Counted from the stretch's first letter, positions 41,505-51,229 are shown. The stretch: 64,000 nucleotides of DNA from an uncultured Clostridium sp. (GCA_947575605.1 CANPNZ010000001.1:1-64000); one strand, 5' to 3'. Notes: generated from the sequence alone by a model not told the origin. Numbers and translations are program-made.

Positions 41505-41586
41505 TAAAAAAGACAAATTTTAAAGAGAGTGAATTTCTACGAAAATTATCTTGAGCGAGATCTCTTTAAAATTTATCTTTTTTTAT
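41505..41586. repeat. Intergenic hairpin (terminator-like) with motif shared with 46175-46358
   Basis: aaaaagacaaattttaaagaga / tctctttaaaatttatctttttt; loop TTTCTACGAAAATTATCTTGAGCG ~ reverse complement of 46222-46245. Confidence 0.6.
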
Positions 41587-41667
41587 TTTAGTTACATTTA
41601 TATGTTTAAAATCATATGATTAGTAAATACTGATAATAAGGAAAATAGTGTTAAAGAAGGTGTTAGT

Positions 41668-42522
41668 TTGAAATTAGGAATTGCCTTATCTGGTGGAGGA
41701 ATTCGAGGAATCGCCCACGCAGGTGCATTAAAAGCGTTAGAAGACAATGGTATAAAAATTGATATAATAGGTGGAACCAGTTCAGGTAGTTTAATTGCTT
41801 CTTTATATGCAATGGGATATTCTCCTTATTATATTTACATATTGTTTAAAAGATATGCCAAAGAGATAGTAGAAATGAATTCAACGCCTATTATATCGGG
41901 AATAGGAAATTTTATGATGAATAAAAAAGTTAGTATTTCTGGATTAAAGACAGGAGAAAGTATAGAAAAAGCGTACGATCATATTGCTATTAGAAAAGGG
42001 ATTAGACAAATAAAAGACATAACCAAAATGCCATTGGTTATCCCAACCGTAGATGTTAAATTATCAAAAGAATATATCTTTACTAATAAGATTCCAAAAG
42101 AAAGTGAAAATCAGTCTGAATATATTACTGACATATCAATTGGAAAAGCCGTAAGGGCTAGTAGTAGTTTTCCAGGTATATTTTGCCCTTGCGATTTTAA
42201 AGATCATAAATTTTTAGATGGAGGCGTATTGGATAATATTCCTGTGGCAGAAGTAAAAAAGCAAGGAGCCGATAAGGTAATAGCTATTAATTTTAAAGCA
42301 GATGATGTAGATGAAAATAGCAATATAATGGACATTGCTATGAGAACCATTGATATCATGGGGAATAAGATTTCTGAAGAGAGTTTGGAACAAAGTGATT
42401 TTGTTTTAACAATTGCAACTGATAAAACAGGATTGCTGGATGTAGAAAAATTGGATCAGTGTTATCAATTTGGATATCAAGCAGTGATAGAAAATTTGGA
42501 GAATATTAAGTCATTTTATTAA
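41668..42522 (+). CDS. Patatin-like phospholipase
   Basis: LSGGGIRGIAHAGALKAL, GGTSSGSLIASLYAMGYSP, DGGVLDNIP. Confidence 0.93.
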   Translation: MKLGIALSGGGIRGIAHAGALKALEDNGIKIDIIGGTSSGSLIASLYAMGYSPYYIYILFKRYAKEIVEMNSTPIISGIGNFMMNKKVSISGLKTGESIEKAYDHIAIRKGIRQIKDITKMPLVIPTVDVKLSKEYIFTNKIPKESENQSEYITDISIGKAVRASSSFPGIFCPCDFKDHKFLDGGVLDNIPVAEVKKQGADKVIAINFKADDVDENSNIMDIAMRTIDIMGNKISEESLEQSDFVLTIATDKTGLLDVEKLDQCYQFGYQAVIENLENIKSFY

Positions 42523-42589
42523 ATAACAATTGCTTAGGTAAGAATAGCTAAAACATAGAATATATTTCTTATTCTTAATAAGGAAAGAT

Positions 42590-42622
42590 AAAGGAAGTGT
42601 TTAGAAAGACACTTCCTTTTTT
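42590..42622 (+). terminator. Rho-independent terminator
   Basis: aaaggaagtgtttagaaagacacttcctttttt. Confidence 0.8.
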
Positions 42623-42676
42623 GAAACTTCTGTGATAAAATATCATTAGAAAAAATGGAAGAAGGAATTATAAATT

Positions 42677-43240
42677 ATGGAAAATGTAATAATGATACAT
42701 GGATATAATGGAATACCTAAAATGTATGAGTGGTTAGAAGAGAAACTTGTACGAAATGGATATTCAGTTATTATGCCAAAATTCCCAACACAAGAAGGTG
42801 TCACATATAAGTTATGGAGAGCGGTTTTAGATAATTACAAAAATAGTATTGAAGAAAAAACGATAGTAATAGCACATTCTATTGGCAATGAATTTATAAT
42901 AAGATATTTAGTAGAAAATAATATAAATATAAAAATGTATGTGAGTTTAGCGGGATTTGCCAATATCTTTGTGAATGAAGGAAAAGAAGATTTAAATAGA
43001 GCGGTTAAAGAATTTTTAATAACAGAAAAAGAAGTGGAAAGGTTTAATCAATTAGTATATAAAAAATATTGTATATATAGTGATAATGATCATATAGTTC
43101 CATTTGATGCATTAGAAAGATATTCTAAGGTGATTGGAGGAGAATCTATATTAATAAAGGGGATAGGTCATATGGGAAAAAAGAGTGGTTTAGAAAGTAT
43201 ACCAGAAGTATTGAATATTATAGAAAAAAATAATATGTAA
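42677..43240 (+). CDS. RBBP9/YdeN-type alpha/beta hydrolase
   Basis: IMIHGYNGIPKMYEWLEEKL, VIAHSIGNEFIIRYL, DNDHIVPFD, GIGHMG. Confidence 0.85.
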   Translation: MENVIMIHGYNGIPKMYEWLEEKLVRNGYSVIMPKFPTQEGVTYKLWRAVLDNYKNSIEEKTIVIAHSIGNEFIIRYLVENNINIKMYVSLAGFANIFVNEGKEDLNRAVKEFLITEKEVERFNQLVYKKYCIYSDNDHIVPFDALERYSKVIGGESILIKGIGHMGKKSGLESIPEVLNIIEKNNM

Positions 43241-43324
43241 AAATAGGAAATTCATTGTAAAATTAATAAGTTTGTGATAACATGTATGCAGATCGAAAAA
43301 GAATAATTAAAGGAAAGAAAAACT

Positions 43325-43696
43325 ATGAAACTAACAGGAAAAGTAAAAACAGGATTAGGAGAAGCAAGCTATTGGGTAGGAAAAATAAAAAATATTTTTG
43401 AGAAAAAATATAGCATGAAACTATATTTAGGCACATTAAATATCCAATTGGAGCATGAATATATTTTAGAGCAGGGACAGAAAATTAAGGCAAGCGAATA
43501 TGGAGGAAATTTAGATGTACTAATCAAAGAATGTGAAATTATGGGGAATAAAGGATATATTGTAAGAACAGAAAGAAACAACCAAAAAGGTGGCGATCAT
43601 CCCTTAAATATAATAGAAGTTGTATCTGATATTCCTATAAGAGATGAAAAACATCTAAAAGATGATGATGAAGTTATCGTGTTGATAAAAGAATAA
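43325..43696 (+). CDS. DUF120 / archaeal CTP-dependent riboflavin-kinase-like protein
   Basis: LTGKVKTGLGEASYWV...MKLYLGTLNIQLEHE...GGDHPLNIIEVVSDIPIRDEKHLKDDDEVIVLI; directly upstream of riboflavin synthase. Confidence 0.7.
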   Translation: MKLTGKVKTGLGEASYWVGKIKNIFEKKYSMKLYLGTLNIQLEHEYILEQGQKIKASEYGGNLDVLIKECEIMGNKGYIVRTERNNQKGGDHPLNIIEVVSDIPIRDEKHLKDDDEVIVLIKE

Positions 43697-43710
43697 AAAG
43701 GGTGAATAAA

Positions 43711-44350
43711 ATGTTTACAGGAATCATTGAAGAAGTGGGGCAGATAGAGAGAGTTGAGAAAAGAGGGAATTCAGCCAGTATAACAATAAAATGTAATAAA
43801 GTATTAGAAGGCACAAAAGTAGGAGACAGTATAGCTGTAAATGGTATTTGTCTTACAGTAACGAATATCCATAAAAATAGTTATGAGACAGATGTTATGC
43901 CAGAAACGATGCGAAGAAGTTCCCTTGAAAAGATAAAAAAAGGGGATCGAATCAATCTTGAAAGAGCACTAAAACTAGAAGAAAGAATTCGGTGGACACA
44001 TGGTTTCAGGACATATTGATGGAACAGGCAAAATAGAAACCATAGAAAAAGAAGATAACGCGATATGGTATACAATTAGTGCAAAACCGGATTTAATGAA
44101 ATACATAGTAGAAAAAGGCTCTGTTGCGATAGATGGTATCAGTCTAACTGTTGCAGAAGTAGAAAACTTGAATTTTAAAGTTTCGATCATTCCACATACG
44201 CAAAAAGAGACGAATCTAGGATCTAAAATTAAAAATGATACGGTAAATATAGAATGTGATATGATAGGAAAGTATGTAGAAAAATTATTACAGCCAAAAA
44301 ACAAAGATAGGAAATTAACAGAAGAATTTTTAAGGCAAAATGGTTTTTAA
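43711..44350 (+). CDS. ribE: Riboflavin synthase alpha chain, requiring one +1 frameshift (CGG at 43990)
   Basis: MFTGIIEEVGQIERVEKRG...LKLEERI|GGHMVSGHIDGTGKIETIEKEDN... after skipping C 43990; followed by ribH. Confidence 0.95.
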
Positions 44351-44425
44351 TTATAAAAATAAAATTCAAGTTTTCACTTAAAAAGTCAAAACTTGAAAAA
44401 TAATAAAAGAAGGGAAGGAAAGAAA

Positions 44426-44896
44426 ATGAAAGTATTAGAAGGAAATTTTGTAGGAAGTAAAATGAAAATAGGAATTGTTGCTTCCAGATTTAATGAATTT
44501 ATCGTTTCAAAATTAATAGGAGGAGCAGAAGACGCGTTAGTAAGACATGGTGTAGAAACCGATAACATTGAACTTGCTTGGGTACCAGGAGCGTTTGAAA
44601 TACCAGTAATAGCACAAAAGATGGCAGAGAGTAATAAATATGATGCCATTATAGCATTAGGAGCAGTTATAAAGGGTTCAACAGATCATTATGATTATGT
44701 ATGTGCAGAAGTAAGCAAAGGAATTGCAACAGTAGGAATGAAAACAGGTGTACCAGTATTATTTGGAGTGTTAACAACTGATAATATTGAACAAGCCATA
44801 GAAAGAGCAGGAACCAAAGCAGGAAATAAAGGTTATGATGTAGCTTGTTCCGCAATTGAAATGGTTAACCTAATAAAGAACGGATTAACAAATTAA
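44426..44896 (+). CDS. ribH: 6,7-dimethyl-8-ribityllumazine synthase
   Basis: [52 protein letters not shown]. Confidence 0.97.
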   Translation: MKVLEGNFVGSKMKIGIVASRFNEFIVSKLIGGAEDALVRHGVETDNIELAWVPGAFEIPVIAQKMAESNKYDAIIALGAVIKGSTDHYDYVCAEVSKGIATVGMKTGVPVLFGVLTTDNIEQAIERAGTKAGNKGYDVACSAIEMVNLIKNGLTN

Positions 44897-44898
44897 AA

Positions 44899-44937
44899 AA
44901 CAAGGAATAGGAAAATAAAATCCTATTCCTTTTTAAA
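44899..44937 (+). terminator. Rho-independent terminator
   Basis: aaggaataggaaaataaaatcctattccttttt. Confidence 0.8.
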
Positions 44938-45028
44938 TTAACGAAATATAATAAGCTAATTTGAATATACTATATAGAAAAGAACAAATCCAAGCAGATT
45001 TGTAACTAGGGAGGGAATGTGAAAAAGT

Positions 45029-46174
45029 ATGAAAATAAGATATTTTGATAATGCGGCCACAACAAGAGTAAAAGAAGAAGTATTAGAAGAAATGATGCCC
45101 TATTTTACGGAGAAATATGGGAATCCATCATCACTTTATAGTATAGGAAGAATTTCAAAAAAGGCATTAGAAGAAGCAAGAAAAAAAGTTGCGGCATTAA
45201 TTAATGCTAATCCAAATGAGATTTATTTTACGGGATGTGGCTCAGAAAGTGATAATACCATTATAAAAGGTATAGCTTATAGTCAGAAAAAGAGGGGAAA
45301 ACATATTATAACTTCACGAATTGAACATCCAGCCGTATTACACACCTGTCAGATGCTAGAAAAACAAGGATTTGAAGTAACTTATTTAGGAGTAAACAAA
45401 GAAGGGATTATTAATATAGAAGAATTGAGAAATTCTATTCGAAATGATACGATTTTAATTACGATTATGTTTGCTAACAATGAAATTGGTAGTATTCAAC
45501 CAATTGAAATGATTTCTAAAATTGCGAGGATGTATAATATTATATTTCATACAGATGCCGTTCAAGCCTGTGGGAATATTCCAATTGATGTAAAAAGAAT
45601 GGGGATTGATAGTTTATCTTTATCGGGACATAAGCTATATGCACCGAAAGGAATCGGTGCCTTATATGTCAGAAATGGGATAGAATTTGAGAAATTTATG
45701 GATGGAGGACATCAAGAAAAAAATAAAAGAGCAGGAACAGAAAATGTAGCTGGAATTGTAGGATTAGGAAAAGCTTGTGAATTAGCAACTCTACATTTAA
45801 AAGATCATATGCAACATTTAAAGGGATTAAGAGATTATTTTATTAAGCAAGTAGAAGACAAGATAGAAGGAGCGGTATTAAATGGCGGAATCGAAAATCG
45901 TTTGCCAGGAAATGCTAATTTTTCCTTTCCTTTTGTTGATGGAGAAGCGTTATTATTGAATTTGGATGCGAAGGGAATTTGTGCGTCAGCAGGTTCAGCA
46001 TGTACTTCTGGATCATCAGCACCATCCCATGTTTTGTCTAGTATAGGATTACCAAATGATTTAGCCAATAGCTCACTAAGAATTACTTTTGGAGAGGATA
46101 ATACCAAAGAAGATGTGGATTACTTGGTAGAGAGTTTGTGTGAGATCATAAATAAGCTAAGAACTACACAATAA
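45029..46174 (+). CDS. Cysteine desulfurase (NifS/IscS family)
   Basis: YFDNAATTRV, LSLSGHKLYAPKGIGALYVR, ASAGSACTSGSSAPSHVL. Confidence 0.95.
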   Translation: MKIRYFDNAATTRVKEEVLEEMMPYFTEKYGNPSSLYSIGRISKKALEEARKKVAALINANPNEIYFTGCGSESDNTIIKGIAYSQKKRGKHIITSRIEHPAVLHTCQMLEKQGFEVTYLGVNKEGIINIEELRNSIRNDTILITIMFANNEIGSIQPIEMISKIARMYNIIFHTDAVQACGNIPIDVKRMGIDSLSLSGHKLYAPKGIGALYVRNGIEFEKFMDGGHQEKNKRAGTENVAGIVGLGKACELATLHLKDHMQHLKGLRDYFIKQVEDKIEGAVLNGGIENRLPGNANFSFPFVDGEALLLNLDAKGICASAGSACTSGSSAPSHVLSSIGLPNDLANSSLRITFGEDNTKEDVDYLVESLCEIINKLRTTQ

Positions 46175-46358
46175 TGCCAATAAAAAAATAAATAAATGAT
46201 AATAAAATTCGTTCAAGATAATTTTCATAGAAGTTCTAAACTAATTTTATGGGTCCTTTCCACGTCAAGCGTGAACTCTTACCATAAAATTAGTAAGAAC
46301 TTCTAATTCAATTACTTTCAATTCATTTTATTATCATTTATTTATTTTTTATTGGCAT
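46175..46358. repeat. Long intergenic hairpin element, family C copy 2
   Basis: tgccaataaaaaaataaataaatgataataaaatt / attttattatcatttatttattttttattggca; inner gaagttct..ctaattttatgg / ccataaaattag..agaacttc; core CCTTTCCACGTCAAGCGTGAACTCTTACC. Confidence 0.7.
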
Positions 46359-46369
46359 TCATAGTATTT

Positions 46370-47938
46370 CTAATTATTTTCGAGTACAGCAATAGCACAT
46401 TTAATTCCATCTACGGCAGCAGACATAATGCCACCCGCATAACCAGCACCTTCACCACAGGGATAAATACCAGCAATATTTGAAACCAAATTTTCATTTC
46501 TTAGCATTTTAACGGGGGACGAACTTCTTGTTTCAAGACCAGTTAGAATACTATCAGGATTAGCAAATCCATGAAGTTTTGTATCAAAAAATTGAAGACC
46601 TTGTTTTAGGGTATCAGAAACAAAAGTTGGCAGGATTTCATTCAAATTAGACAAGGTAAAGCCTGGTTGATAAGTAGGTTTTACTTCACCAATATAGGTA
46701 GATTTTTGGTTTTTTAAAAAATCTTCTACCCTTTGAATTGGCGCAAAATAATTAGAACCACCAAGAGAAAAGGCTTTTTCTTCTAAATCTTTTTGAAAGT
46801 AAATACCAGCTAGAGGAGAAGCACCCTTAAAATCTTCTGGTGTTACATTAACTAAAAGAGCAGAATTAGCATTGGTACCATCTCTTAAAAAATTACTCAT
46901 GCCATTGGTTACAATGGTAGCAGATTCACTAGAAGAGGCCATAACAAGGCCACCAGGACACATACAAAAAGTATAACAAGAGCGACCAGAGTCAGAGTGA
47001 TAAGCTAATTTGTATTCTGCTGGTGGTAATTTTAATTTAGTAATGGTACCATATTGAGATTCATTAATCCATTTTTGTAAATGTTCAATACGAACCCCAA
47101 CAGAGAAATTTTTGGCTTCCATCAAAAGTCCTTTTTGATAAAGTGTTTCAAAGGTATCTCTGGAACTATGACCAATAGCTAAAATAACAGTATCTGCGGG
47201 AACGATTTTTTCTACGGTATGACACAAAGTACGTAAGCTAACAATATGATGATTTATGATTTCAAAATCAATTACTTTGGTATCAAATAGAAAAGTTCCT
47301 CCTTTGGCTATAATATAATCTCTCATATTTTTAATAATGTGAATTAAATGATCGGTACCAATGTGAGGCTTTGAAAGATATAAAATTTGTTCTGGTGCAC
47401 CAAAATAAACAAATTCCTCTAATACTTTTCTACAAAAAGGGCTATTAATACCAGTTGTTAATTTCCCATCAGAGAAGGTACCAGCTCCTCCTTCACCAAA
47501 TTGTACATTAGAAGAAGTATTGAGTTTTCCTGTTTTTAAAAAATGCTCAACACTTTTTTTTCTTTCCTCAACGGGTTGACCTTGTTCTATCATAATTGGT
47601 TTTAAACCATTTTGAATCAAGGTAAGAGCAGAAAAAAGACCAGCTGGTCCAGCTCCTACAATAACAGGACGAACTGTTTTAGGATTTTTTATGGAAATGG
47701 TTGGTATTTCAAATTGTTTTACTTTTTCTAGTCTTTTATATTTGAATTCATTTTTTACTTGTATATCAATGGAATAGGTATAATGCACATCTTCTTTATC
47801 TCTAGCATCAATCGATTTTTTCGCAATATGCCAATTTACAATATCTTCTTTTGTAATTCTATATTTCTTAATGGCTGTTTCCAATACTTCATATTCGGTT
47901 ATGTCTTTTCTAATTTTTATATTGTTAATTCGTAACAT
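46370..47938 (-). CDS. NAD(P)/FAD-dependent oxidoreductase (BFD-less, HI0933/YhiN-like large FAD protein)
   Basis: PVIVGAGPAGLFSALTLIQNGLKPIMIEQG, NVQFGEGGAGTFSDGKLTTG, ETRSSSPVKMLRNE, YPCGEGAGYAGGIMSAAVDG. Confidence 0.9.
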   Translation of the reverse strand: MLRINNIKIRKDITEYEVLETAIKKYRITKEDIVNWHIAKKSIDARDKEDVHYTYSIDIQVKNEFKYKRLEKVKQFEIPTISIKNPKTVRPVIVGAGPAGLFSALTLIQNGLKPIMIEQGQPVEERKKSVEHFLKTGKLNTSSNVQFGEGGAGTFSDGKLTTGINSPFCRKVLEEFVYFGAPEQILYLSKPHIGTDHLIHIIKNMRDYIIAKGGTFLFDTKVIDFEIINHHIVSLRTLCHTVEKIVPADTVILAIGHSSRDTFETLYQKGLLMEAKNFSVGVRIEHLQKWINESQYGTITKLKLPPAEYKLAYHSDSGRSCYTFCMCPGGLVMASSSESATIVTNGMSNFLRDGTNANSALLVNVTPEDFKGASPLAGIYFQKDLEEKAFSLGGSNYFAPIQRVEDFLKNQKSTYIGEVKPTYQPGFTLSNLNEILPTFVSDTLKQGLQFFDTKLHGFANPDSILTGLETRSSSPVKMLRNENLVSNIAGIYPCGEGAGYAGGIMSAAVDGIKCAIAVLENN

Positions 47939-47962
47939 AATTGTCTCCTATAAAATTAAAAA

Positions 47963-48148
47963 TAAGTAATTAATATTATTATTCTAAGCTAATTTATATT
48001 ATTTTCTTATACTTTGTGTGTTGCAACCTGCCAAATTAAAGAAAAATTAGTCGGTTGCTTCAATCGCACTCGCATAGCTCGTTTGGTCGCTTACGCAGTA
48101 TGGCAAAAATAATATAAATTAGCTTAAAGTTAATTAATAGTGTTATTA
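47963..48148. repeat. Intergenic hairpin element, family B copy 1
   Basis: Arms ctaagctaatttatattatttt / aaaataatataaattagctt; core ...ggttgcttcaatcgcactcgcatagctcgtttggtcgcttacgcagt. Confidence 0.75.
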
Positions 48149-48228
48149 TAGCATATAAAAGAAAATTATGCTATAATCGAGAAAGAAAGGTTAAGCGGTA
48201 AAAGGTAGGAGAAAGGAAAGTGAAATAG

Positions 48229-48915
48229 ATGGAAGAAAGTTGGATGAGTCGAACAGAATTATTAATTGGAAAAGTAGCAATTGAGAAATTAAAAAGAGCG
48301 AAAATAGCGGTATATGGAATAGGAGGAGTTGGGTCATTTGTTGTAGAGGGGTTAGCAAGAAGCGGGATCGGTCATATGGTATTAATAGATAATGACACAA
48401 TAGCCATTAGTAATTTGAATCGACAAATACATACCACCCATAAAACCATTGGAAAAAGAAAAATTGATGTGATGAAAGAAAGAATTTTAGACATTAATCC
48501 AGAAGCAAGGGTAGACGTTTATATGGCACAGGAGTTAGAACAGGGAGAGGAAAACTTAATAGATTTTTCTTTTTCTTATATAGTAGATGCCGTAGATACT
48601 GTAAGTACCAAAATAAAATTGATTGAAAAAGCTATTTCATTACAAGTACCTATTTTATCTTGTATGGGAACAGGTAACAAATTAGATCCTTTGAAATTTG
48701 AAATTACGGACATAAAAAATACATCAGTTTGTCCACTAGCCAGAGTGATTAGAAAAGAATTAAAAAAAAGGAATATTTCTTCCTTAAAAGTGTTATATTC
48801 AAAAGAAGAACCAATACAAAAAGAAAACCAAAAGATACCTGGAAGTATATCATTTGTTCCTTCAGTAGCAGGTCTTATGATAGCAGGACAGGTAATAAAA
48901 GATATAGCCTTATAG
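48229..48915 (+). CDS. tcdA: tRNA threonylcarbamoyladenosine dehydratase (ThiF/E1-like)
   Basis: SRTELLIGKVAIEKLKRAKIAVYGIGGVGSFVVEGLARSGIGH, DAVDTVSTKIKLI. Confidence 0.92.
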   Translation: MEESWMSRTELLIGKVAIEKLKRAKIAVYGIGGVGSFVVEGLARSGIGHMVLIDNDTIAISNLNRQIHTTHKTIGKRKIDVMKERILDINPEARVDVYMAQELEQGEENLIDFSFSYIVDAVDTVSTKIKLIEKAISLQVPILSCMGTGNKLDPLKFEITDIKNTSVCPLARVIRKELKKRNISSLKVLYSKEEPIQKENQKIPGSISFVPSVAGLMIAGQVIKDIAL

Positions 48916-48931
48916 GAAAGGAAGAAAAATT

Positions 48932-49546
48932 TTGAAAAAGAAATATAAAATTTTATTTGGTATTTTACTATTTATCTTTGTTTTTTTGGCAATAGGTGTC
49001 AAAATTGATATGTTACAAGAAATAGATAATAGTATTTATAACGAAATAAAAAACTGGCAAAGTAATGGATTAACAGAAGGTTTTAAAGTAATTACGAATC
49101 TAGGAGGAACCGTAGCACTATTTTATATAGCTTTAATTACAGTTGTTATTTTATTGTTATATCATAGAAAAAAAGACGGGATAGTAGTTGCCTTGAATTT
49201 AATGATTAGTTCATTGATTTGTATGATATTAAAAAATATGATACAAAGACCAAGACCACCAGTAGAAGAACGATTAATTGTGGAAGATGGTTATAGTTTT
49301 CCATCAGGGCATGCGACTAATAGTATGGCATTTTATCTATTAGCCATTTGTCTTATTTATCAAAATGTGAAAAATAAGAAACTACGTAATGTATTGTGTT
49401 TGATTTTAGGTATTTTTCCCATACTCATAGGCTTCAGTAGAGTATATGTAAGAGTTCATTATGCAAGTGATATGATAGCAGGATTTTGTTTAGGTATGAT
49501 GTGTGTTATTCTATTTATGTCATTTGCTTATCAAAAAATAAAATGA
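48932..49546 (+). CDS. PAP2-family phosphatase
   Basis: KNMIQRPRPP, YSFPSGHATNSMAFY, RVYVRVHYASDMIAG. Confidence 0.93.
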   Translation: MKKKYKILFGILLFIFVFLAIGVKIDMLQEIDNSIYNEIKNWQSNGLTEGFKVITNLGGTVALFYIALITVVILLLYHRKKDGIVVALNLMISSLICMILKNMIQRPRPPVEERLIVEDGYSFPSGHATNSMAFYLLAICLIYQNVKNKKLRNVLCLILGIFPILIGFSRVYVRVHYASDMIAGFCLGMMCVILFMSFAYQKIK

Positions 49547-49618
49547 AGATTTTATTAATTTTGGAAGAATGCTTTTATTTTCCACATAGTTATTATATAA
49601 TGTGGATAATTAAGATAA

Positions 49619-50263
49619 ATGGGGAAACAAATGGGAAAGAAAATAATCAATTATATCATAAAAATATTTTGGATATTTGTAATCGGTAGTATATTCGGTT
49701 TTTTTGCTGAAATGCTATATGCTTTAGTATATACAAGAACTCTTGAAATAAGGCAAGGGTTAATTTATGGACCTTTCATACAAATTTATGGTATGGGAGC
49801 CGTTGCTTATTATATCTTAATTTCTAATATACAAGAACCAAAAAAAGCATTTATTTGGGGAATGTTTATGGGAGGTACTTTAGAATATTTGTGTTCCTTT
49901 TTTCAAGAGATATTTTTTGGTACGATTTCTTGGGACTATTCTCATTTATTTATGAATTTGAATGGAAGAACTTCCTTATTATATTGTTTCTATTGGGGAA
50001 TTATTGCTGTTGTGTATTTAAAAATAGTCTATCCATCTTTTCAGAAGATGGAACCATTATTAGATAAAGTAAGTGTAAAAATTGTTACTGTATTTTTTAT
50101 GCTATTTATGATTTTTGATATTACCATATCTTGTATGGCAGGAAACCGACAACAACAAAGACGTCAAAAGATACCAGCAAATGGGCCAATAGATGAGTTT
50201 TTAGATCGAACTTATCCAGATGAGTTATTAAATCAAATTTATAATAATAAAAAGGATGTATAA
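49619..50263 (+). CDS. Putative ABC-transporter permease-like (CmpB-family) membrane protein
   Basis: SIFGFFAEMLYALVYTRTLEIRQGLIYGPFIQIYGMGAV, WDYSHLFMNLNGRTSLLYCFYWG. Confidence 0.75.
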   Translation: MGKQMGKKIINYIIKIFWIFVIGSIFGFFAEMLYALVYTRTLEIRQGLIYGPFIQIYGMGAVAYYILISNIQEPKKAFIWGMFMGGTLEYLCSFFQEIFFGTISWDYSHLFMNLNGRTSLLYCFYWGIIAVVYLKIVYPSFQKMEPLLDKVSVKIVTVFFMLFMIFDITISCMAGNRQQQRRQKIPANGPIDEFLDRTYPDELLNQIYNNKKDV

Positions 50264-50332
50264 TTTTAAAGTTCTAACCCTCCATCTTAAAGAATACAAT
50301 TAAACAAAAGTATTCAGATGGGGGTTTGCTTT

Positions 50333-50602
50333 ATGAAGTGTATATCAATCGAAGAACGTGCTATTAACTTAGCACATTATATAATAGATTCAAAAGATAC
50401 GGTAAGAGGAGCTGCCAAAAAATTCGGAATTTCAAAATCAACAGTACATAAAGATGTATCAGAAAGACTCAAGAAAATAAATCCAGGATTAGCAAAAGAA
50501 GTGAGAATTATATTAGATGAGAATAAAGCAGAAAGACATTTAAGAGGAGGGATGGCAACCAAACTAAAATATAGTCATGAAAAAGAAAAAAACAGGGATT
50601 GA
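50333..50602 (+). CDS. spoIIID: Sporulation transcriptional regulator SpoIIID
   Basis: IEERAINLAHYIIDSKDTVRGAAKKFGISKSTVHKDVSERL. Confidence 0.94.
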   Translation: MKCISIEERAINLAHYIIDSKDTVRGAAKKFGISKSTVHKDVSERLKKINPGLAKEVRIILDENKAERHLRGGMATKLKYSHEKEKNRD

Positions 50603-50699
50603 GGGACGTTCCTTAAAATCCCTGTTTTTTTATAGCTAATGACAAAACCTGATAAAAAACAAAACAGGGATTTTAAGGAACGTCCCTCAATCCCTGCTT
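50590..50699. repeat. REP-like inverted pair overlapping spoIIID 3' end
   Basis: aacagggattgagggacgttccttaaaatccctgttttt and inverted copy aaaacagggattttaaggaacgtccctcaatccctgctttt. Confidence 0.75.
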
Positions 50700-50706
50700 T
50701 TTTCAA

Positions 50707-50877
50707 TTAAGCATTGTAATTTCTTTGTTGTTTTCTAGCTCTTCTACATTCAGCACATCTTACAGGTTGATTTTCAAAACCTTTTTCAGCATAAAATGCT
50801 TGTTCACCAGCAGTAAATACAAATTCAGAACCACAATCTTTACATGTAAGAGTAATATCTTCGTAATTGTTTTCCAT
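50707..50877 (-). CDS. Zinc-ribbon domain protein (56 aa)
   Basis: MENNYEDITLTCKDCGSEFVFTAGEQAFYAEKGFENQPVRCAECRRARKQQRNYNA. Confidence 0.88.
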   Translation of the reverse strand: MENNYEDITLTCKDCGSEFVFTAGEQAFYAEKGFENQPVRCAECRRARKQQRNYNA

Positions 50878-51051
50878 TATAAAATCCTCCTTTATCAGAT
50901 TTGAATTAACTTTTTACTAACCAATCTTTATAAAGAAGGGAAATAGTCTAAAAATAAATTCATAATAGTCTTTTTAAAGACTACATACAGTATAACACTT
51001 TTTGAAAAGAAAAACAAGATACATTGCTAATATTTTCCAAGTTTCAATATA

Positions 51052-51140
51052 AAAAGGTTGCTATATAACTATTTTTTGAAAAAACATAGCTGGGGTCTAC
51101 CTATAAGTCTTTTCTTCAAAATAGTTATATAGTAACCATT
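51052..51140. repeat. Intergenic hairpin element
   Basis: ggttgctatataactattttttgaa / ttcaaaatagttatatagtaacc around aaacatagctggggtctacctataagtctttt. Confidence 0.6.
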
Positions 51141-51229
51141 TATTAAAATTTCATTACATTAAATTTTCTTGAAAAATGTAGGAACATGTAGTATAATAGC
51201 AACAGAGTAATTGAGAAGGGAGAATAAGT

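Noticed and set aside
46501-46520. Possible in-frame CGG in the FAD protein (acggggg on plus strand)
   Set aside because: On the coding (minus) strand it reads CCCCCGTT; no CGG codon is formed.
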